This document shows positions 8,027 to 11,080 of a stretch of DNA of 11,080 bases, piece after piece. The stretch is from JANPII01 sp031424915 (GTDB lineage: Bacteria; Pseudomonadota; Alphaproteobacteria; Rickettsiales; Midichloriaceae). How positions within the stretch are numbered: the first letter of the stretch is position 1; the number at the start of each line of letters is the position of its first letter. The position numbers were made by a program, and so were the translations under genes. The DNA lies in assembly GCA_031424915.1 (NCBI GenBank), contig JANPII010000079.1, positions 1 through 11,080 on the forward strand, given 5' to 3'. The notes beneath the pieces were generated by a model. That model did no database searches. It saw nothing but the letters and a program-made list of their open reading frames with translations, and had not been told where the DNA came from.

Positions 8027-8215
8027 TTATTTCTTATGCTTATTACCATGGCTGTGTTCTTTCTCTTCCTGCTCGTGACGATTTGCCAACACCTCTTCCA
8101 GCTCATGCTTGTTGCTGTGCGGCGGTTCTTTTTCAATAGGGGGATGAAAAGCAGGGGAGGGAGCAGGAGGTTGATATCTGTTTCTTTGCGGTGAACCTGG
8201 ATGCTTCTTTGTCAT
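8027..8215 (-). CDS. Small His/Pro-rich hydrophilic protein, 62 residues
   Basis: This short gene is convergent to the 386-residue gene, with 10 bp between their stops. GAGG lies 5 nt before its ATG, and a plausible promoter (TTGCAT, 17 bp, TAGTAT) lies 33-61 nt upstream, which is better support than a chance frame usually has. The protein has no hydrophobic segment. Residues 6-32 are rich in proline (P-P-A-P-S-P and similar runs). Residues 33-62 are charged, with a helix-prone E-L-E-E-V-L core and histidines at 33, 37, 47, 54, 56 and 60, ending in K-H-K-K. The His-rich end could bind metal (Ni, Zn, Cu) or simply be a disordered charged tail; the sequence does not decide. I know no family for it. 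The open frame could still be chance, so confidence is moderate. Confidence 0.6.
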   Translation of the reverse strand: MTKKHPGSPQRNRYQPPAPSPAFHPPIEKEPPHSNKHELEEVLANRHEQEEKEHSHGNKHKK

Positions 8216-8220
8216 AAGAA

Positions 8221-8224
8221 CCTC
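8221..8224 (-). promoter_or_regulatory. Ribosome-binding site of the 62-residue gene
   Basis: GAGG on the minus strand, 5 nt before ATG 8215. Confidence 0.55.
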
Positions 8225-8247
8225 AAATATTTTCTAGTTATATACTG

Positions 8248-8276
8248 ATACTAGCAATATAAGTTATAGTATGCAA
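8248..8276 (-). promoter_or_regulatory. Promoter candidate for the 62-residue gene
   Basis: Minus strand: TTGCAT (8276-8271), a 17-bp spacer, TAGTAT (8253-8248). Spacing is ideal and the match to consensus is fair. Confidence 0.45.
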
Positions 8277-8297
8277 GTTATCACATTTATCCATATT

Positions 8298-8455
8298 ATA
8301 CCAAGTTTAGGAAATAACTATACACTTGAGGCGGCGCCTTTTTGGTAATTTTAACCTACCATTTTCGCGCAAGTATTTGTATACAGGCGGCTCAAATGAT
8401 AAGCCAAAATTCCACAAAAATTTTCAAGTGTGAACTTATTTCCTAAACTTGGTAT
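8298..8455. mobile_element. MITE-like element with 32-bp terminal inverted repeats
   Basis: The left arm 8298-8329 begins ATACCAAGTTTAGGAAATAA. The right arm 8424-8455 is its reverse complement at 29 of 32 positions. The element is too short (158 bp) to encode a transposase. If its ends are CCAAG...CTTGG (8301-8452), it is flanked on both sides by TA (8299-8300 and 8453-8454), which fits the TA target duplication of IS630/Tc1-mariner-type elements; a TTA duplication (8296-8298 and 8455-8457) fits equally well. The interior has a directly repeated AGGCGGC (8329-8335 and 8385-8391). It lies between the 62-residue gene's promoter and the 413-residue gene's promoter, so it may insulate them or form a hairpin in RNA. 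No parent transposase gene is in the window. Confidence 0.7.
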
Positions 8456-8477
8456 TAGAGCTTGTCCGCAAACCCTA

Positions 8478-8505
8478 TTGCCACAGCTTAAGTTTTCATT
8501 ACAAT
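8478..8505 (+). promoter_or_regulatory. Promoter candidate for the 413-residue protein
   Basis: TTGCCA (8478-8483), a 16-bp spacer, TACAAT (8500-8505). The predicted start is near 8512, 27 nt before ATG 8539. It lies just outside the right arm of the MITE-like element. Confidence 0.45.
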
Positions 8506-8534
8506 GTCTTTATTACACAATTTTTGGTTTGAAC

Positions 8535-8572
8535 AAAAATGCAGAGCTCTACCAAGAAATTACCCGACACAG
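8535..8572 (+). repeat. Fragment matching the 3' tail of the 386-residue gene, in another frame
   Basis: Bases 8535-8572 resemble 7975-8012 at roughly 28 of 38 positions. Read in the same frame as the source, the fragment gives K-N-A-E-L-Y-Q-E-I-T-R-H-R against K-N-A-Q-H-Y-Q-E-I-T-S-N-R (9 of 13 identical). The 413-residue gene begins inside this fragment but uses a different frame. Confidence 0.5.
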
Positions 8573-9780
8573 AGTGGCAGGATATAGCATTATATGTGGG
8601 TATGGGCTCGTCAGTGCTAAGTGCAACCAGTTTTGCTTTTAGTATATGGGCATATAATTCCACAATGGTATTACCGGTTATATTGGGCATTACAACAACA
8701 CACCTATCCATTTTAGTTGGATCTACATTAATGGCGGGTAGTGCGATGTGCATCGTGCCCAAGCTTTATTCTTTGTACATAACAAAGTCAACAACCCAGG
8801 CTGCCGAAAGTGAAAGCCCTGATACTTTCGGTATGTTGGTGTGTATTTATGGCACTGGCTTTATCAACGGCCCTGTTATCGGCCTAAGTTTAAGCTATCA
8901 TTTGGCGCAATGGCTAGGAGATGGAGTACTATTACACAGCTTAGGTATTGGCCTAGGTATATCAGGTATATTAGGTGCGGCTTTTACAGCATTATGGGTA
9001 CGGCAGATCTGGCAACCAGAGGAGAGCGAAGTTGATAAAATAAATGTGCGGTACTACTGGGCTTGGCTGGGAAGCTGCTCAGTTGGGGCCTTAAGCAGCA
9101 TGCTTGCTACTACTGCAGTGAGTTTGATGAATTATTATATTGCTTTGACGACCCCTGTTATTCAAATAGCAAATCTTAGTATTGCTTTGACACCTGCGGT
9201 TTTCGCTTTTCCAGCGATTGTAGCGATTTATAGTACTATAATAGGGGAGCATGCTTTTAATAAGGCTTCATTGCCAGATCAGCTTGGTGATAAGTTAAGG
9301 AGGAGCATGCCAGGTATTTACCCTTCTAGTAGCTTTAATATATCTGATAGCGAGGACGAGGATAATCCAACTCCTATCATCCGCCGTGTGCGTAACCCTC
9401 CCTCTTCTCCTTCTCCTGCAATATCGGGTTCTGCTCCAGACCAATATACCAATAAATATAAACAGAGAGGGCGCCATAAGAGAAGTGATAGTGAGGAAGG
9501 GAGGCCTTATCCAACAATGATGACTGGAAAAGACTCCCTCTCTTCTTCACATAGGCCGAATACGGGAAGATATCCAAGTGATTATGATAATGAGCCTTTA
9601 GAAGAAGTGGTGATACCTACAATTACAAGCAAGGTGAATCAAGACAACCATTTGGAAGGCAAAGGTTTTAATAGTGCTGATCGTACAACATCCGAAGTTC
9701 TAAAAACGCTTGCTAGAGGCAAGAATATAAGGTCTTCTGATATAAAGAAGAGTCAGAAAAATATTTCGCATACTCCATGA
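8539..9780 (+). CDS. Unknown multi-pass membrane protein with long disordered charged tail
   Basis: I do not recognise this protein. It has 413 residues from ATG 8539. A TGA at 8530-8532 closes the frame just upstream, so 8539 is the earliest start; there is no clear ribosome-binding site, and ATG 8602 (residue 22) is the alternative. Residues 15-240 carry about six or seven hydrophobic segments (near 16-39, 43-62, 63-80, 97-119, 128-153, 173-198 and 200-235), broken by a charged loop at 157-170. Residues 241-413 are hydrophilic and look disordered: an acidic S-D-S-E-D-E-D cluster (269-275), a P-P-S-S-P-S-P stretch (287-293), a basic R-G-R-H-K-R (310-315), and a basic Lys/Ser-rich end. No transporter or enzyme motif is seen. 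A long charged tail on a membrane protein fits a host-facing or secreted effector, but this is inference only. It has its own promoter candidate and is followed by about 320 bp without a sure gene. Confidence 0.75.
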   Translation: MQSSTKKLPDTEWQDIALYVGMGSSVLSATSFAFSIWAYNSTMVLPVILGITTTHLSILVGSTLMAGSAMCIVPKLYSLYITKSTTQAAESESPDTFGMLVCIYGTGFINGPVIGLSLSYHLAQWLGDGVLLHSLGIGLGISGILGAAFTALWVRQIWQPEESEVDKINVRYYWAWLGSCSVGALSSMLATTAVSLMNYYIALTTPVIQIANLSIALTPAVFAFPAIVAIYSTIIGEHAFNKASLPDQLGDKLRRSMPGIYPSSSFNISDSEDEDNPTPIIRRVRNPPSSPSPAISGSAPDQYTNKYKQRGRHKRSDSEEGRPYPTMMTGKDSLSSSHRPNTGRYPSDYDNEPLEEVVIPTITSKVNQDNHLEGKGFNSADRTTSEVLKTLARGKNIRSSDIKKSQKNISHTP

Positions 9781-9851
9781 TTCTAGATCTATATGTCTTC
9801 TCGCAGATGCCAATACGTAAAACTTCTAGATGACTTTAGTGTTAGTTTCCA

Positions 9852-9857
9852 TATAAT
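9852..9857 (+). promoter_or_regulatory. -10 box of a possible promoter upstream of glyS
   Basis: A perfect TATAAT with only a poor -35 (TGACTT at 9831-9836, 15 bp away). A transcript from here would start near 9864, cover the 25-codon ORF and the palindromic repeat, and could run into glyS. No better glyS promoter was found between 10002 and 10101. Confidence 0.35.
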
Positions 9858-9893
9858 ACTTATGTCAACCTGAACTATGTTTAAGAGGAAGGT

Positions 9894-9971
9894 ATGGAAC
9901 ACTTGGAAGTAGCAGTTATAAGGTCATTGCGAACCACCGTAGGTGGTGCAGCAATCCATAAACGTTCCTAG
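9894..9971 (+). CDS. Possible 25-residue leader peptide or gene remnant
   Basis: ATG 9894 is preceded at 5 nt by AGAGG and lies about 37 nt after a perfect TATAAT. The frame encodes M-E-H-L-E-V-A-V-I-R-S-L-R and continues into the palindromic repeat (T-T-V-G-G-A-A-I-H-K-R-S) before TAG at 9969. It could be a leader peptide of glyS, the 5' stub of a gene cut by repeat insertion, or chance. The translation signals are better than random, but the product is too short to judge. Confidence 0.25.
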   Translation: MEHLEVAVIRSLRTTVGGAAIHKRS

Positions 9972-10001
9972 TATATTGCCACGACCACTGCGTCGCAATT
10001 G
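9923..10001. repeat. Two-hairpin palindromic repeat of the GTCATTGCGA...GCAATCC type
   Basis: The left half starts GTCATTGCGA and reaches GCAATCC; the right half runs from ATTGCC to TCGCAATTG, so the outer ends are inverted (CATTGCGA against TCGCAATTG). The left hairpin 9926-9955 pairs ATTGC with GCAAT around a perfect ACCACC-GTA-GGTGGT stem. The right hairpin 9975-9999 pairs ATTGC with GCAAT and ACG with CGT around a 7-nt loop. Repeats of this look are known, often in many copies, in Rickettsia and other bacterial genomes. Only one copy is in this window, so its family membership rests on recognition. Confidence 0.6.
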
Positions 10002-10101
10002 TAAAGGTTCATAATATCGGTGACGGATTTATTACCTTTTCAAACATCACATACTCTCTTATCCATAGTCCGGGTTATGTCAATAAGTAGAAGAGGAAAA
10101 C

Positions 10102-11080
10102 ATGGCGCATAGCTTATTATTAGAACTATTTTCCGAAGAAATTCCAGCCCGTATGCAAAGGCAAGCAGCTAGTGACTTGCTGGTGGCATTAGAGCGCTCT
10201 ATCCTCCAAAGATTCGGTACAGGACAAGCATACTGCACTCCACGGCGTATTGCTGTACATATAAATGATATTCCAACGCAAGTAATTGCCAAAACAGAAG
10301 AAGTGCGCGGACCCCGGATAGATGCGCCAGAGGCGGCGTTACTGGGCTTTATGCGTAAATATAATATATCAGACAAGCTTGCCTTAGATGTACGTGAGGG
10401 CTTTTATTACTACCAAACTTCTGAGCTAAAAACAGATATAGCAACAGCACTTAAGGATATAGTAGAAGAATGCCTTAAGACTATAACATGGCCAAAGTCT
10501 ATGCGTTGGGGAGCGCATAGCACACGCTGGGTACGTCCTTTACATCACATAGTATGCCTGCTTGATAATAAAGTGTTGCCAGTGTGTTATGGCCATTTAG
10601 TTGCAAGCGATACCACCCAAGGACATCGTTTCCTTAGGCCGGCCGACCTTAAAATTGCCTCCCCCGATACGTATGTAACTCAACTAGAGCAAGCTCATGT
10701 GATATGCGATCCTGTGGTACGCCAACAGCGTATTTTGAATGGTATAGATAGCCTAATAACTCCTCTTGGCTTGCATTTATGGCAAGATGAAGCACTACTC
10801 GATGAGGTGGTGGGCTTAGTAGAATATCCAGTGGTGCTATTAGGAGAAATCCCACAGCATTTTATGGCTCTACCGCCTGAAGTTTTGGTCACCACTCTAC
10901 GCAATAACCAAAAGTACCTGCTTTTACGTAAGCAAGATGAAACACTAGCCCCATACTTCATAATTGTCGCAAATACCATAGCAATAGATGGTGGTAAGCA
11001 GATTATAATAGGCAATCAAAAGGTCCTAAACGCCAGACTTAGCGATGCTCAGTTTTTCTATGAACAGGACCGTCGCCAGA
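10102..11080 (+). CDS. glyS: Glycyl-tRNA synthetase beta subunit, 3' end outside window
   Basis: GlyS pairs with GlyQ as an alpha2-beta2 enzyme that charges tRNA-Gly; the beta subunit carries tRNA-binding and HD-type domains, while GlyQ holds the aminoacylation site. The first 326 codons are here with no stop, about half of the usual 690 or so. Family signatures are clear: L-L-L-E-L-F-S-E-E-I-P-A-R near the start (5-17), T-P-R-R-I-A-V (46-52), R-G-P (69-71), K-S-M-R-W-G (132-137), W-V-R-P-L-H (143-148), G-H-R-F (174-177), L-L-D-E-V-V-G-L-V-E-Y-P-V-V-L (232-246), N-N-Q-K-Y-L (268-273) and A-R-L-S-D-A-Q-F-F-Y (311-320). ATG 10102 follows AGAGGA at 4 nt, which sets the start. glyQ is not directly upstream as it is in many genomes; an unrelated membrane protein and a repeat are there instead. 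Confidence 0.97.
   Translation, partial: MAHSLLLELFSEEIPARMQRQAASDLLVALERSILQRFGTGQAYCTPRRIAVHINDIPTQVIAKTEEVRGPRIDAPEAALLGFMRKYNISDKLALDVREGFYYYQTSELKTDIATALKDIVEECLKTITWPKSMRWGAHSTRWVRPLHHIVCLLDNKVLPVCYGHLVASDTTQGHRFLRPADLKIASPDTYVTQLEQAHVICDPVVRQQRILNGIDSLITPLGLHLWQDEALLDEVVGLVEYPVVLLGEIPQHFMALPPEVLVTTLRNNQKYLLLRKQDETLAPYFIIVANTIAIDGGKQIIIGNQKVLNARLSDAQFFYEQDRRQ

Noticed and set aside
7942..8136. Minus-strand frame of 64 codons with a hydrophobic end
   Set aside because: It overlaps both the 386-residue gene and the better supported 62-residue gene, and no ribosome-binding site or family match supports it.
8456..8480. TAGAGCTTGTCCGCAAACC resembling an IS5-family end next to the MITE-like element
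   Set aside because: No partner end or transposase is in the window and the resemblance is from memory only, so it is not annotated.
8430..8642. 70-codon GTG-start frame upstream of and overlapping the 413-residue gene
   Set aside because: Its GTG lies in the right arm of the MITE-like element and it overlaps a longer gene. Only the 13-codon tail match is meaningful, so it is reported as a repeat fragment and not as a gene.
9781..9831. Direct 8-bp repeat TTCTAGAT at 9781-9788 and 9824-9831
   Set aside because: It is short, AT-rich and lacks mobile-element ends, so chance is enough to explain it.
10021..10101. Possible glyS promoter directly upstream of the gene
   Set aside because: Several AT-rich hexamers are present but none has a good -35 and -10 at 16-18 bp spacing.
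10080..10376. Minus-strand frame opposite the glyS start
   Set aside because: It is antisense to a clearly conserved glyS coding region and has no family features.

Overview
The window most likely comes from the chromosome of an intracellular or host-associated alphaproteobacterium, Rickettsiales-like or Holosporales-like. Support for this: a Mg-type HemB without the zinc cysteines, the split bacterial glycyl-tRNA synthetase (GlyS), a Kdo pathway enzyme (KdsB, so LPS is made), moderately AT-rich sequence, degenerate ankyrin-like proteins, and a palindromic repeat of the GTCATTGCGA...GCAATCC type often seen in such genomes. No species is named because nothing in the sequence fixes one.

Layout. 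Positions 1-1518 (+) hold the 3' part of a large lineage-specific protein: weak ankyrin-like helical repeats, then a Gly/Ala-rich multi-pass membrane end. The frame is open to the window edge, so the gene begins upstream. kdsB follows at 1586-2293 (+). Convergent to it is a minus-strand block read mutS (6622-3992), hemB (3995-3003), then a 199-residue unknown protein (2963-2364). mutS and hemB overlap by ATGA, and a promoter is visible just upstream of mutS.

Positions 6623-10101 are an accessory stretch between housekeeping genes. A strong extended -10 promoter drives a 386-residue membrane-anchored protein that appears to contain repeated ubiquitin-like (beta-grasp-like) modules. Convergent to it is a small His/Pro-rich protein of 62 residues (minus, 8215-8027) with its own Shine-Dalgarno and promoter. 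Next is a 158-bp MITE-like element with 32-bp inverted ends flanked by TA. After that comes a 413-residue multi-pass membrane protein with a long disordered, charged tail. Its start codon lies inside a fragment that, in another frame, matches the C-terminal tail of the 386-residue protein.

Positions 9781-10101 hold a perfect -10 box, a 25-codon ORF with a good ribosome-binding site, and a two-hairpin palindromic repeat. glyS then starts at 10102 and runs off the window.

The housekeeping genes (LPS sugar activation, haem synthesis, mismatch repair, tRNA charging) are confident calls. The three large membrane proteins, the 199-residue protein and the 62-residue protein have no function I can name. 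Their architecture (helical repeats or beta-grasp-like modules plus membrane anchors, low-complexity tails) suggests surface or host-interaction roles, but that is inference. No CRISPR array, tRNA, rRNA or transposase gene was seen.
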